Shown here piece by piece: positions 14,040-26,700 of a DNA stretch of 64,000 bases; the first letter of the stretch is position 1; each line of letters begins with the position of its first letter. The position numbers were made by a program, and so were the translations under genes. This DNA comes from Ectocarpus siliculosus (taxonomy: Eukaryota; Sar; Phaeophyceae; Ectocarpales; Ectocarpaceae): the NCBI GenBank assembly GCA_000310025.1, contig FN649740.1:1545069-1609068 (forward strand), written 5' to 3'. The notes under the pieces are model-generated. The model did no database searches and had not been told where the DNA came from. It saw only the letters and a program-made list of their open reading frames with translations.

Positions 14040-14590
14040 CACCCGGGGGCGCCATTTCGTGGATAGTGGGACACGGGGGCAGGTACCCCCGAATGCTCAG
14101 GGCGTAAAAGCTTGTCGGGTTCGACCGGGCGCACACGCAGAAGCGTGCGCGTCGCAACGAACGCTTTGTCCAAGATGGTCTGACCAGGCCATTTGGAGGG
14201 CGACGTCGCACGCGGATCGAAGGCATCAACACCAATGCCCCACAATCCGTAAAAAGGACTAGCCTCCGCAATCTGTCTGTCTCCCGTAGCCAACAAACGT
14301 TCGCGCGCGTCAGTATTTTTTGGGGCGAAATTTGCATACAAAAGCGGAACAACAACATCCTCGCATCTGAGCTCCCAGAGTACGTGGTCAAAACCGCGCA
14401 CCTTGCGACCAAGAGACTTGTGTTCTCTCGGGTCGGAGGTAGCCATGATTTTGGCACAACAAGCGGCATCATTTCCGAAAATCGGGGGTTTTTCGCCATC
14501 ATGAACTGTTCGCCGCACACATCGCGAATGCCGTGAACTGAGAACGCACAGGGCGTCCAGTTGGACAGAAAGGACATCGGTTTCCAAAAG
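14040..14590 (-). other. NADAR-like domain inside the retroelement
   Basis: Minus-strand translations contain the landmarks of the NADAR (YbiA/DUF1768) family in order: an SNW-P start, GEQFMM, DPREHKSLGRKVRGFD followed by W, then LLATGDRQIAEASPFYG followed by LWGIG. Family members act on ADP-ribosyl or N-glycosidic bonds of NAD-related and guanine-linked substrates. The domain sits between the gag-like and protease-like parts of the same strand and borders the assembly gap, so it looks like part of the element rather than a free host gene, though a host gene trapped there cannot be excluded. It is not intact here. Confidence 0.55.
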
Positions 14591-14606
14591 AGGAAAACTT
14601 CACCGT

Positions 14607-15522
14607 NNNNNNNNNNNNNNNNNNNNNNNNNNNNNNNNNNNNNNNNNNNNNNNNNNNNNNNNNNNNNNNNNNNNNNNNNNNNNNNNNNNNNNNNNNNNNN
14701 NNNNNNNNNNNNNNNNNNNNNNNNNNNNNNNNNNNNNNNNNNNNNNNNNNNNNNNNNNNNNNNNNNNNNNNNNNNNNNNNNNNNNNNNNNNNNNNNNNNN
14801 NNNNNNNNNNNNNNNNNNNNNNNNNNNNNNNNNNNNNNNNNNNNNNNNNNNNNNNNNNNNNNNNNNNNNNNNNNNNNNNNNNNNNNNNNNNNNNNNNNNN
14901 NNNNNNNNNNNNNNNNNNNNNNNNNNNNNNNNNNNNNNNNNNNNNNNNNNNNNNNNNNNNNNNNNNNNNNNNNNNNNNNNNNNNNNNNNNNNNNNNNNNN
15001 NNNNNNNNNNNNNNNNNNNNNNNNNNNNNNNNNNNNNNNNNNNNNNNNNNNNNNNNNNNNNNNNNNNNNNNNNNNNNNNNNNNNNNNNNNNNNNNNNNNN
15101 NNNNNNNNNNNNNNNNNNNNNNNNNNNNNNNNNNNNNNNNNNNNNNNNNNNNNNNNNNNNNNNNNNNNNNNNNNNNNNNNNNNNNNNNNNNNNNNNNNNN
15201 NNNNNNNNNNNNNNNNNNNNNNNNNNNNNNNNNNNNNNNNNNNNNNNNNNNNNNNNNNNNNNNNNNNNNNNNNNNNNNNNNNNNNNNNNNNNNNNNNNNN
15301 NNNNNNNNNNNNNNNNNNNNNNNNNNNNNNNNNNNNNNNNNNNNNNNNNNNNNNNNNNNNNNNNNNNNNNNNNNNNNNNNNNNNNNNNNNNNNNNNNNNN
15401 NNNNNNNNNNNNNNNNNNNNNNNNNNNNNNNNNNNNNNNNNNNNNNNNNNNNNNNNNNNNNNNNNNNNNNNNNNNNNNNNNNNNNNNNNNNNNNNNNNNN
15501 NNNNNNNNNNNNNNNNNNNNNN
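14607..15522. other. Assembly gap (916 N)
   Basis: A run of N inside the retroelement, between the NADAR-like and gag-like parts. Nothing can be said about its content. Confidence 1.
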
Positions 15523-18500
15523 TCAGTCAGCAGGGGTCAACAGCGGTGTGAACAAAGGGGGATCCATCTTAGCCATACTCGCCACAACGCTGTACACGTA
15601 GCCGTAGCGGCCACGTAACGGCAAGCAGTCGCAATCCTGCTCGAAAGGACATGAGTTATCGGACGGCACAGGGTCGATGGCCATCACGAGAAAGCGTGGC
15701 CCCGGCGACCATGCGGACGGCTGCAGCGGCGGCGGCGGTGGTGGCCGCTACTGCCCCACGGTCGCGGTCATGGCTCGTGTGGGCGACGATGAAAATCCAG
15801 AAGTGATAGTAGTAACGTAGCGTTCGCCATTGCAGGCGGGCGAGTGTTTTAGTGCTTCCTCCGACGACAAAGCACCCCAAAGCTCATCCTGATCACTAAA
15901 TACCACGTTGTTGAGAAACTTATCCTTCAACGGCAAAGACGAGACAACATTCGGGTACTGCTCCAACAAAGCGTCCCTAAGCGCACGCTGTACCATGCGG
16001 AGATCCGGCGCGAAAGCCCTATGCGAGGCCAACTCCGACGTTTCCAACGCCTTGAACTTCGTAACAAAACTGCTGTACGGCGTGCCGTTGGGCACACCAA
16101 ATTCCTGCAGCTTTTCTATGCCTTGGTTGAAACCTTTCGGTTCCCACTCGTCCGCGAGCAGCTTGAGCAGCCTACGGTATGCCGGGGGGCCCGACTTGTC
16201 CTTCGTCTCCAGAAAACGCTTCGCTTGAGAAAACGAAGAATCCACCAGTTGGTGGGTTGCGGCCTTGGCGCCTTGAGGGTTTGAAATGGCCATGAGGACA
16301 CGCTTGTGGAAAGGGGCATACCATCCGGCCACCCATGTGGGCGATTTTATGGTCTGCTTGCCAGAGGGATCAGCGTTTAGTCAGCACACTTTCGGCCAAA
16401 CGAACGAAAGCAGAAAACTCTACCGGGGGAAGCGAAACAACCGCATGCAATTCGGGCACTTTAAGCTTGCTCTATCCTTTGCCCACACTGAGAGCGTACG
16501 CCTCTGCGACGGCAACGGCGGTCGGGTCCAGCTGTGTCTGTGCTATGCGTGCACCGGCAGACTACAGGGGCAAGGCCCGGTCATCAGCGAAATCGCTTGC
16601 GGCCGCCTGTATGGCCGTCAGCGGCGGCCTCGCTATCGACACCGCGATAGCCGAGACCTGTGGTTCCTGTGGCAAAACACGTTGTGAGGGAGTCGGTACC
16701 GCCCCGGAAACCGACGTTGTCTCCGTTTTCACAACGGGAGCGGGGGGCGGTGCCTCCGGTTTCACGAAGGCAAATGGTGTGTGCGTTGGCAAAGCGGCGA
16801 CTAATGACGGTGGCTCTGTCTTACGAACGGCACCAACTGTGGCGACACCAGCGGCGGCACCAGCGGGCGGCGACGGCACCGGCGGCAGCGGCATCGTTGG
16901 CGACGGCACCGACAGCGGCGACACCGGCGATGGCAGTCTCGATGACGGCACGTCGAAGGTCGCAACCGACGGCGAAGCCGTCACCGGCAGGTGTCACTGC
17001 TGGGAAAAACTCGACAGAGACATGATATTCAATAGCTGTCGTGCACGTTCTAAGTCAGGCTCAGGGTGGTCGATGACAGGTTGGGTCTCTTTGACCGGCG
17101 TCGCAGCTTGTGAGGCGGCAAAGTACTAGGCGGTGGCATGGTGGCATCAGTCATGTGAGCGGAAGCGACGGTGATCGGGTCCTGCGGCAGCGTCATCGGC
17201 CACTGCTGGCTCCCAGGACCCATGAATGGCGGCTGCAACGGGTACGGATTTCCAAGCGCATCTACAGCCCACGGCTGCACTGAAAAAGGGCATGTCATGT
17301 CCTCTATATACCGTACTGTACAAGGCTTCCTTCCGCCGGCATCCCGGTGACAACCCGTGCGACCGCGAGAGTCGTATCCCGTCGAACGGCCAGCATCCCG
17401 CGAGTGGTAGTTCTGTGTCTGCGAGCGGTCGTGGGCGCGAGAGGAATGGCGGCACCCGGTGGAGGCCTAAAGTGGAGCCCCACCCAGAAGCGTCCGAAGA
17501 TTGGAAGGCCCCCGCCTGAGAGCGGCGACCCCCCGAACCAGACCCCGAACGTCCAGCGATGTCTACATGCATGCGTGAACTTGTCCCCCTCCTGCATATC
17601 ACGCAGAGCGACCACAAGCCTCTCAAACAGCCTACGCAGCTTGGATGGCAGAGTGTCGGTCGCCGAGCAGTCTTCCTACGTGTTGTTTCTGCGCCGGCTT
17701 GAGATCGGAGGAGAGGTCGATGGCCAACTGGAGGCAGGCACTCTTGGATGCTGTCGACTGAAACGTACCGGCGTCGACGAACTTGGTTAGAGCGTCGAAG
17801 TCAAAACCTAAGAGCCTATCGTCTTGACGATCGACACGATAATCACCTGAGTCGGAAGACGACGTTGAGGAGCAGGACGAGTCACACGAAGCATCGCTGG
17901 AGAGAGACGAGCCGGACGACAGTGAGTACTTCCTACGGTACCTTCTAGACTTCTTCTTGCTGGCCAATCTGTCACTGTCGGAGATCCACTTGCTTGAAAC
18001 ACTCCTTGCGACTTTTAGTCGCAGAATATCCCTCCTCAGTGGGCCTCACGTCAGTCACGGCAGTTGCCGAAGCAGCAACCGCACCATCAGCTGCAGTAAC
18101 CGAGGCAACCTCGGGGTCAACGGCGTCCGAAGCAGCGGTCACCGCAGACACGGCAGGCATCGCAGCAGTAGCAGCAGCGGCCGTAGAAACAGCAATTTCC
18201 GGAGTGGTAGCCGCAGGAGCAGGGGCAACGGCAGTAGGAGCCGCAGCCGCAGCAGCAGAGGCTACTGCAGCATGAGCAGCCGGGGCCACGGCAGCAAAAG
18301 CCGCAGTAACAGCAGGAGCAGCGGCAGCTGCAGCAGGAGTCGCACCACAGCAGCAGCAGGGGCTACTGCAGCAGGGGCGGCCGGGGCCGCTGCAGCGGGA
18401 GCCGCAGCCACAGAAGCAGCAGGGGCAACTGTAGCAGGAGCTGCAGTGGCAGCAGCAGGGGCAGCTGCAGTCGGACTGCCGACGACGCCACAATGTTATG

Positions 18501-18910
18501 GGGGAACAGAGAAACAAAAAGGGAAGGGAGCAAGTCCGTTGCTCCCAGCTTCGGGTACTCCCAGTTGTTGTTCGATTTCTTGTTTTTGCCTTCTTAAGAC
18601 CAGGTCCGCTCAGCGCTCACTCGGAGAGTGAGGGAGTGGGGCTGGGAATTTCATTCTCCTTCAAGCTACTTCAATACCCCTCAACGACGCCAAATATCCA
18701 TATCCAACGAAGAATCAAAATAATACCCAAGAAGCGCTCATTCAACGCTCATGTAACGCTCATATGCATACAACGCTCATACTTGCTCCATTCTACCGTC
18801 GTCCTACTTCTGTAGACGAAAAGAAGGGCAAGTGCGTCTTGTGCATGTCTCGATTTTCATTTACGTCACCTGACGCGCGGGACATGGTGTACTGTATTCG
18901 TTACTACTGG

Positions 18911-19005
18911 ACGTCCCATGGTGTGTCCCATGGGAGGTCCCACGCGTCCCACGCCTGGGACGCCCCATGGGACAGCCCTGGAACGTCCCATGTGTCCCAT
19001 CGGAC
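18911..19005. repeat. Cluster of GTCCCATG/CATGGGAC words, first copy
   Basis: Within 95 bp the word GTCCCA(T/C)G occurs six times on the plus strand, and its complement CATGGGAC also occurs, so several positions form perfect short dyads such as GTCCCATGGGA. A similar cluster lies about 1 kb away at 19925-19987. Confidence 0.75.
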
Positions 19006-19830
19006 AAATTCCATGGTGTTCAAGTGGACGGAAGCCGCGAAAGTGGAGGGGGGAGTACCCTGGCATGCGGCGGTGCTGCAGGGAGCTGAGAGGTTCATGA
19101 CCTCCTGGCACGAGAAAGAAGAAGAGGCCAGCCGACAACGAGCACTCAAACGAAACCACAAGCCAACAACCAATGGGGCGGGAGGGGGGCAGGAGACGGA
19201 CGAGACAGCGAGGGAAGAAAGCAAACGAGAAGAGACGGATCGAGTGGCGCGATACGTGCCGGATTGAATTTCTTCTAGCCAATTCCCCCCCCCGAACGCT
19301 GCTCCCATATTGCACCAACCCCCCACTAGTGATGACGTACCATTACAATGTACCGCTGGTTGGTGGCCATGGCGTGTTTGCTTGTTTGTTAGTGGTCTCT
19401 CCACCGTGTGCCTTTTTCTGCCTCTTATTATATTATTTCTTGTTGTTTTCGGCCTGGTCCCTTTTAGTCCTCGCTCTTTTTCATTTTATTTTCATTTTAT
19501 TTTCTCTTCCTATCTATACTGTTTCCTTTTTTTTTTTCTCTTTTTCTCTGTTTTCTCTCTTTTTCTGTGCCAGATGGCCTTGTCTGTGCTTGAGAAGTAC
19601 CAAGATTGAACCAAGGGGGTGTATCTCTTTCTCTCCGGCCCGTGATCGTGACTCCAGGTCTCAGTTGATACCTCGCATAGCGCGCAAAGGGAGTGGAGGA
19701 CTCCAGAATATCTGTCGTTGATTTCCATTGACTTGCCGACCCCTCGGGGCCAGTGTATTTGAGGGTACTTTTTAGGGTAAGTTAACCTACCTGTGACCAC
19801 GGGAATCGACCGCGTCTAGTGTTGGATCAG

Positions 19831-19886
19831 TACGGACATACGAAGGTACTGGGTAGAGAGAGATCGGAACAGTTTTTAATGTGAAG

Positions 19887-19921
<35 letters not shown>
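19831..19921. repeat. Dispersed short repeat ending in (CAA)n, copy A
   Basis: The stretch TACGGACATACGAAGGTACT, then GGGTAGAGAGAGATCGGAAC, then a (CAA)n run matches 30703-30776 nearly base for base. It looks like a small interspersed repeat or a mobile-element end; no coding content. Confidence 0.75.
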
Positions 19922-19922
<1 letters not shown>

Positions 19923-19924
19923 GA

Positions 19925-19987
19925 CATGGTCCCATGGGGCGTCCCACGTGTCCCATGGTGTCCCATGGGACGGCCCACATGGGCTCC
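19925..19987. repeat. Cluster of GTCCCATG/CATGGGAC words, second copy
   Basis: Four GTCCCA(T/C)G words plus CCATGGGAC and CACATGGG within 63 bp, directly after a CAA repeat. It resembles the cluster at 18911-19005 in word and spacing but is not a simple extended repeat of it. Confidence 0.7.
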
Positions 19988-20758
19988 CAATAACGAAAGT
20001 ACCCCACCAAAATAAATAATAATCGAGCAAACAACTCATTACCAAGCAAGAACAATCATAGTAACAAGCAATAATTCACCACGAAGCAGATCGTCAGCCA
20101 TAATAAATCATAATCGAGCGAAACAATTCGTAGTCAAGCTGTAGAGAAATCACAGTAACAAGCAATAGAATTCACCACAGAAGCAGATCGTCAACCAAAA
20201 TAATCATAATTGAGCAAAACAGTTCATAATCAAGGTACAGAAATAATAATTACAAGAAACACGATTCATCCGGAAGTCCGGGTGCTCCACACGGGCTACT
20301 ACGCTGCGTACAGGGGCTCCATATTCTGATTGGTACTCGGCAACAAGCTGAAGAGTACATGGCTAGTCAACATTGGAAGCAAGAAGTAGCGTAATAATAC
20401 CAACAAAGTCACCAACAAATCATCAGCCATCACATTGGTTGTACTACCCCCCCCCGATAACAACAAACATAGAGCCAATGGTGATGTGTGCCGGACCAGC
20501 TGTTGGTTGCGTGGGGTTGTCCATCACAACGATCACCATGACGCGCGAGGCAGAGCCGCTCCTGCTCTCCGAACATGTACAGCGCGGTTGCCTCCCACCC
20601 TACCTACCCCTTCTCGCCGTATTGTGGCGACAACCCTGTTCCTCTAGGTCCACGTAATGCTCTTGTCGCGAGCAAACAATCAACGCCGTTCCACCGTGTG
20701 ACACGGCGGGGAGAGCAGTTGCAGAACGACGCCAGACACGAAGTTAACGCTTAGTTTC

Positions 20759-23700
20759 TTAGTCGATCATGCAAGGAGCCTTGCCGGTGACGGAGCACAT
20801 GTTCCCGTTGTCCTTGATGTCGCTCTGGCAGCAGTCGTCTCCGTCCAAACCCTCTCCGCGGTTGCTGCAGCCATCGCCGCCGCACTCGCCGCACCCGGCC
20901 TGTCGCATGGCGAACAGTGGCGGAGTGGATTTAGCAGGTGTCCAAGGTTCACGTACAAAAGTAGCACAGCAAGGTGTGTACGAGAACAGGCATCCAACAA
21001 CAAGAAACCCTGTTCGCGTCCAACGCGACCGCACACAGCCGTGTTGCTTCGAAAATCGGGAAAAGGGGCACAACACCCAAAACTAGTGTCCGGTCTATCC
21101 CAAACGGGCATTTGGAACACGACCACAACCAATCGCCGAGAAGGATGGGGTGATCGGTGCCTCTTTCCGCCCCACCCCCACAATCCAACCAATACCACCA
21201 TCTTTTTCAGCAGCGGAGCGGTTTGATTTGGGCTGACGCCGAATCGAGCACTACACACCCACCCGCCAACCAAGAACCGCTTGCACGGAAAGACCCCACT
21301 TACCGAGCAACAGAAGTCACCCCTCTGGATCCCGTCGCACGTGAAGCCGGTGCCGGTGACAGACGTCGTCCCATAGGACCAGACAGACATCCTATCGTAG
21401 CCGCCGCACGTCTGGTCTGAGGCGCCGGCGCACGCCATGTCGCACTCGGACTCGGGGGCCTCCCCGTGCTGCTCGTAGTCAACCATCTCCATGGACCCGT
21501 TCGACGGGCACCAGCACTTCGTTCGTTCATTCGGTTTCACGAGAATGGTAGATGAGTCGGGAGGTGACAAAAGTAGGTCAGCGAGTGGGTGGCGGAATGC
21601 AGACGAATATCAACACACGCATTGTGCGATACGCTAGCGCGGCGGTGGTCCGGCGGCTCCGCGCGGGGACACATGCTAACAAGTAAGGGGTTAGCCGGGT
21701 TTGGAATGGATAAAGCGGAGAGAAGAGGTACAGTCCAAAACAGAGCTCTTGTGCACGGAAGGAAGAGCAGGGCTCGATGTTCTAGCACGCCTTTAATTTT
21801 CACAGCGCCTCCATCTTGTTGGCTTGAGACGAGGCATGTATCGATCAACCCCCTCCCCATGCGAAAGCAGATTTGGGCTTGTCCGAAGCTGTTGCGGTTT
21901 TGAACTTGATGTACGTCTGTATCGTCGTCGTCGTCGCTGCCGTCCTCGTGAGCATGATCGACAGTTGGCACTGTGGACCGACTACCATGGCCACGACGCC
22001 GTGGGTACGCATTGATGTCGTGTGCTACGGCGCTGAGCGAGGAGCGGCGGTAAAAGGTTTTGGTGAGCGTTCGTCGGGCGACGAAAACTGGATTTCGGTT
22101 CGGGGGCGCCTCAGATCCGAAAAACAAGGAAAATCAACTCATTGAGTGTGGTTCACTTCCCTCACCTCCTTTCCCCACTGCGTCCCGAAGTACGGGGAGC
22201 CTTCGCACTCTTGCATGCACCGCTGTGTACGGGTTTGGTTTGGCGTCAACAGAGGAGGGAGGCGAAGAGTAGTAGCCACGCAAAAGACAACACAGTTGTA
22301 CGCGTCGTCGTCAAAGAAGGCATAACGCGAGGGTAGGGGAGATTAGTCTCTGTGAACCATCCACAGCGGTGGTTCAAACGGCGAAATCAGTGCTTCGGCT
22401 GTGCTCGATCCGCCCTAGTAACTTTATCGCACTTTCCCTCCCTGGAACAAGGATGGCGGTGTACCTACGATTTCACAGCCACCAGCGTCCTTCAGTGCTC
22501 AGGAAGGGCCAGGGTTCTGAGTTCTAAGCAGCGTTTAGATTTCTCAGGTAAAGCAGCGGTGTGCCCCTAGGGTCCGCGTCGCGGACCCGTTTATGGTCAC
22601 GGAACTCTCCCTTTCTCTCGAGGGAACGTGTACTTCGTCGGGATCCATGATAAGTCGTCCTGTAGCGGACGGCCCCGCTCGGCGATACGTGCATGTGCCG
22701 TTTCGTTGTGTCTGGGAGTTTTTTTTTTTGTCTTGACTTCAAATCAGTGCTCACAGCGCTATATCTGAGTATATGGAGCCTCCACAAAAACGTTAACTTC
22801 AAAAATTTGAAACGTCGTGAATTTTTCTCATATGCTCGCACATTTCACGCGGTCACTCGTCGCACCCCTGTGCATGCACCTTCCCCTTGCCCCCTCACGG
22901 GCTCCCTCCCTGCAGCTGCTAAAACGTGCTCACTTTATCTTGCCCCCCACTTACACGTGCCGGCCTTTCCACGTTCTCTATGCCAACTAACCTCATTGGT
23001 CATGTAGTGCCTGTCAGTGATGCGCTCGCTGAAGATCCGACCAGAGTCCTTCACATCGATGTAGCACCCAAGGTAGGTCGCCCCGGGCAGCACCGACGAG
23101 GTGGGAGTCGGAGTTGGGTTCGCTGGAGCGGGGGTGAGAGGAGTCGTGGACTGCACCGGCGAGGTGGGAGTCGGAGTGGGGTTCGTTGGAGCGGGGGTGA
23201 GAGGAGTCGTGGACAGCGCCGGCGAGGTGGGAGTCGGAGTGGGGTTCGTTGGAGCGGGGGTGAGAGGAGTCGTGGACTGCACCGGCGAGGTGGGAGTCGG
23301 AGTGGGGGCCGTTGGAGTGGGGGTGGGGGGAGTCAGGGTCGGCGTGCCCAAGTCGTCGATGAAAGGGACGGAAGGTAAGCTTGACGGGCACTCCTGGTCC
23401 CAAGAGTCTTCGATCTCCTCGTCATCCCTGGAAACGAGAAAAAGAGCGGAAAGGGGGTGGAGGGAGGGGTGGCTCTTGGAGAAGACGGCCACAGATCCTT
23501 ATGCACCAGACAGGTTATAGGAAGAATACAAATTTCCACCTTCTTGTTCACAACCTGCTTCCATGCGTTTGTGCGAGCTAGTCTTCGGAAATGAGATTGA
23601 GGTTCCGGCGCCTCCCGCAATACGGTTTACCTACTCGCGCAACCTTCTTTTCCCGTTGGCCGTACGCACCCTTCCTCGCTGACATCGCAGTCACCGTCCT

Positions 23701-26700
23701 CGCACGAGTTTTCGCAGATGACCCCCTGGGGGTCCCTCCTCGCCTTGATCGATCCGTCACCGGTCTCTCTGAACGAGTTCCCATAGACCTGTTTGGACGG
23801 TGTTTTTTTTATCGGGGTCGGGAAACTCGGGTGGTGTGAGCGACTACATAACATCTGCTTGATTTTGAAATTTCGAATTGGATCAGGTGCCGGGGAACGC
23901 GGGTTCTACCATCCATATAAACACATAACTGCGTGAAACCAATTGCGTAGTTGTTAAATAAGAAACAAGACCAGCACGAGCACCAGAACCAGCACGAGCA
24001 CCAGCAGATGATGATGATGGCGATGATCCTCCTTAGGCAGTAGTACCACAAGCGTACGCACGCACAGACCAACCCCCGTCTACAGTTTCCGTCGCCTTCA
24101 AGAGAATGGCCTCGTTCGAGTAGAGGGAGCGGACAAAGATGAGAACCATTGGATTTGCGAGGATTCTCCGGGGTCCGAACATATCTACCGCTATGAGTCG
24201 CGGGTGTGTGTGGCGGGGGTGCCGCAAATTCAACAGGGCAAAGAGGTGCTGGCACTCACGTGGTTGTCGACCCCGTAAGTAATGCCATCGATTTCGTGAC
24301 CACCCAGACGGATTCCACCGCCAAGGCAATTCTCGGCCGTGTTGTACCTGGCACCAAATTCAGACATGAGAGCGGCGGAAGCAGTCTTTGGCTGTTGTTT
24401 CGGTAGGAGGTGTTTCTGTCGGCCGTTGGTTGTCGTTGTCGACAACTTCGTACTCAATAGAAACGATCCTCATGGATGTGTCCTCCGCCCGTACTTTCCT
24501 ACGGTAGAGAAGGACGTTGTAACCTGCCCCGTTCGAGTCCAAACACCAATCCAACGAAACGTAAGTCTTTTACCGCAAGTACCTGAAGGTGTTCTCGTTT
24601 CCCCTGGAGTCGTAGCACCCTGACTCCACGTCCCGCTGGTCCTCGCAATCGTTGTACTCGACGACGTTCATGGTTGCGCCTTCCTTGATGTCCACGCACT
24701 CGTTACCGCGAGGCACGAGCTTGTTCCCGGTCACCCTGTCGGTAAAGCCAATTTTTCATCGTTGTCAGGTCATTACTCTCTTCTCAGCCCCGGTTCTCTA
24801 GTCACTCGCTGACTGCATGTGTATGTCCACCCCGGCCATTTCAAAGTGTAGCGCATGGTCAGGTGTGGAACGCGTCCCATAGTCTTTAGTCATCGCCGAC
24901 CACACGTGCTGAACCCATCGTTATCTTCGGACTATCATGATGAGTGGTTCTCAAAGGACTATCACAACGACGCCCACGAGGCGCGTCTGGTGATATGCAC
25001 ACCACGAGGGTAGAGACTAAAAGAAATGTCTTGCTGATCTGAGCACACACACATGACACAGGACAAGGAGGAAACCGAATAAACCAAGAAAAAATGACCT
25101 CCAACGAGAGTCACTCGCATAGGTCACTCACAGGTTGTAGTTGCATCCGTCAGGGCCATTCGTCACCCTCCCGTCTGCACCATCGGCCCACTGGTTGCTG
25201 GACGTTCCGATGTAGATTGCTTCGCCGACCTTTCCGTCGAACGTGTACCGGTAGTCGTAGATGCCGCAGTCCTCTATGTCGTTGTCGATGATCACAGTGT
25301 TGGTGACGAAGTTCCTCATGCGGATGCACTCCATCCTGCAAGATGGTTGGTGTGGTTATTGGTACGCAGCTCACGTTTCGGTAATGATCCAACCGGAGGA
25401 TGCCAAAAAAGAACAAACGCGCACACACAGCCGCCGCAGTAACGGAAGGAGGGCAAGAACAAGAAAAATCACGAAGGCTTCACTACCCACGAGTATGGTA
25501 CTGGTTATGTTTGGAAAATTACCGGTGAGTGCCAACCCCCCTCTGAGTGCAATACGCACGCAAGCACGCACCCGCAGTTCTGGATTTTCATGCTGTCGAT
25601 CACCGTGCCAATCAAGGCGGTCTCAACAGTGCGACCGTCGTACTCGACGTCCTCAGGCGCGGCCTGACCCTCCACGAAGATACACTTGTCCACGAACGAA
25701 TCTTCGTGATCGGCGTCGTCTATCTGACCGTCGATGGTAAACCCCTGGTTGGAAGGGGCAACAAGATACGCACCCCACGTGATATGAGCTCTTTGCTTGT
25801 ATTTCGAGCATTGGTGTGAAGAATGGAAGCATGATCTGCCCGCTCTTACGATGCGAAGCGGGAAAAATCGCTGCATCGTATGTACATCATGAACGCTGTA
25901 CTGGTATTCGCCGAATGTCGAAAACCACCACAAGCCACCAAATGTATCGACATGAAGACAGTGCGGTAAGTGGTCGTGAAACAATTACGTATTCGGTACG
26001 TATGCGATAGACATCTGCTCGATGCTATTCTGGTGCCATCATGTCATGCACTGCGCCGTAACAGAGCTAAATGGGTTTGTCTTCTCCCCCGCAAAACAAG
26101 GAAGAGTATGAACAGATCGTTATGTCCGTTCTCCAAGAACTTACAGGAATTGTCTCATAGGTGGAACTCCAAGTTTTTGGGGGGCTATCGATTTCGGCGG
26201 CGGGTCCGCTTTTTGTTGGCGTTTGCGTTGGCCTAACAAACAGAACAAAAACATGCGTGCACCCAACCCCGAGCGATTCCTGAGAGTTACTGGTATCGTT
26301 GGGACGAGCACCTATTCAGGTGGAGGATCATGGAACCCGTAGCGTTTGCGCGCCAAGACCTCCGACGGAAATTGTTCCAATACGGGCGTTTCTTCCTGAA
26401 CACCTCCTACCGGAGAACCAGTCGATTCCTGCAGAGGAATTGAAACGGCTGCGGCCAGGCTACGACCTAGCCTTGGAATACGTTCTGGCAGCAGGTGTGC
26501 TGAACATCGTGCGATCCACAACACGCACGCCCTCACCCACACGTCTTGTCTCTATTCTTCTCTACCATATATCTTTGCCTCTCACCCGCAGAGTGACCCA
26601 CGAGTGGCGAATATCGACGACCTTCTGGGACCACATGATACTCTTATCGCCGGTGTAGTAGTTGACGACCGCGTCTCTGCCACCCTCGATCACGAGCGGA

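Larger units (their letters stand above)
12325..18510 (-). mobile_element. Broken Ty3/gypsy-like LTR retroelement carrying a NADAR-like domain
   Basis: Fossil element on the minus strand, several breaks, plus an internal assembly gap. Parts in 5' to 3' order: Ala-rich stretch (about 18480-18000), a Ser/Lys-rich start (about 17967-17632), a Pro/Val-rich segment (about 16984-16562), a gag-like segment (about 16332-15748, with FVTKFKAL and MVQRALRDALLEQYP), the gap, a NADAR-like segment (about 14590-14040), a retropepsin-like region with LLLGRDCW (about 13634-13038), and a pre-reverse-transcriptase/RT start region (about 13028-12384). RNase H, integrase and the 3' LTR are absent; the element is cut at 12324 by the edge of the segmental duplication. 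The 5' LTR may lie just above 18510, where a TGG-starting primer-site-like sequence follows CATAACA, but I could not fix its outer end. Family call rests on part order and pre-RT resemblance; age looks old. Confidence 0.6.
18511..20758. other. Spacer without a supported gene; low-complexity and dyad-rich
   Basis: This stretch separates the retroelement from duplication copy 2. It contains a pyrimidine-rich run (19400-19570), two clusters of GTCCCATG-type words (18911-19005 and 19925-19987), a CAA repeat (about 19890-19921) and AT-rich sequence (19990-20260). No splice-consistent exon or recognisable domain was seen. Part of it may be retroelement LTR. Confidence 0.5.

Noticed and set aside
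14561-15601. 346-codon frame on the plus strand
   Set aside because: It is almost entirely N; an artefact of the assembly gap.
17957-18631. Ser/Arg- or Ala-rich plus-strand frame
   Set aside because: A GCA/GCC trinucleotide-rich stretch that is open in most frames; it is antisense to the Ala-rich start of the retroelement.
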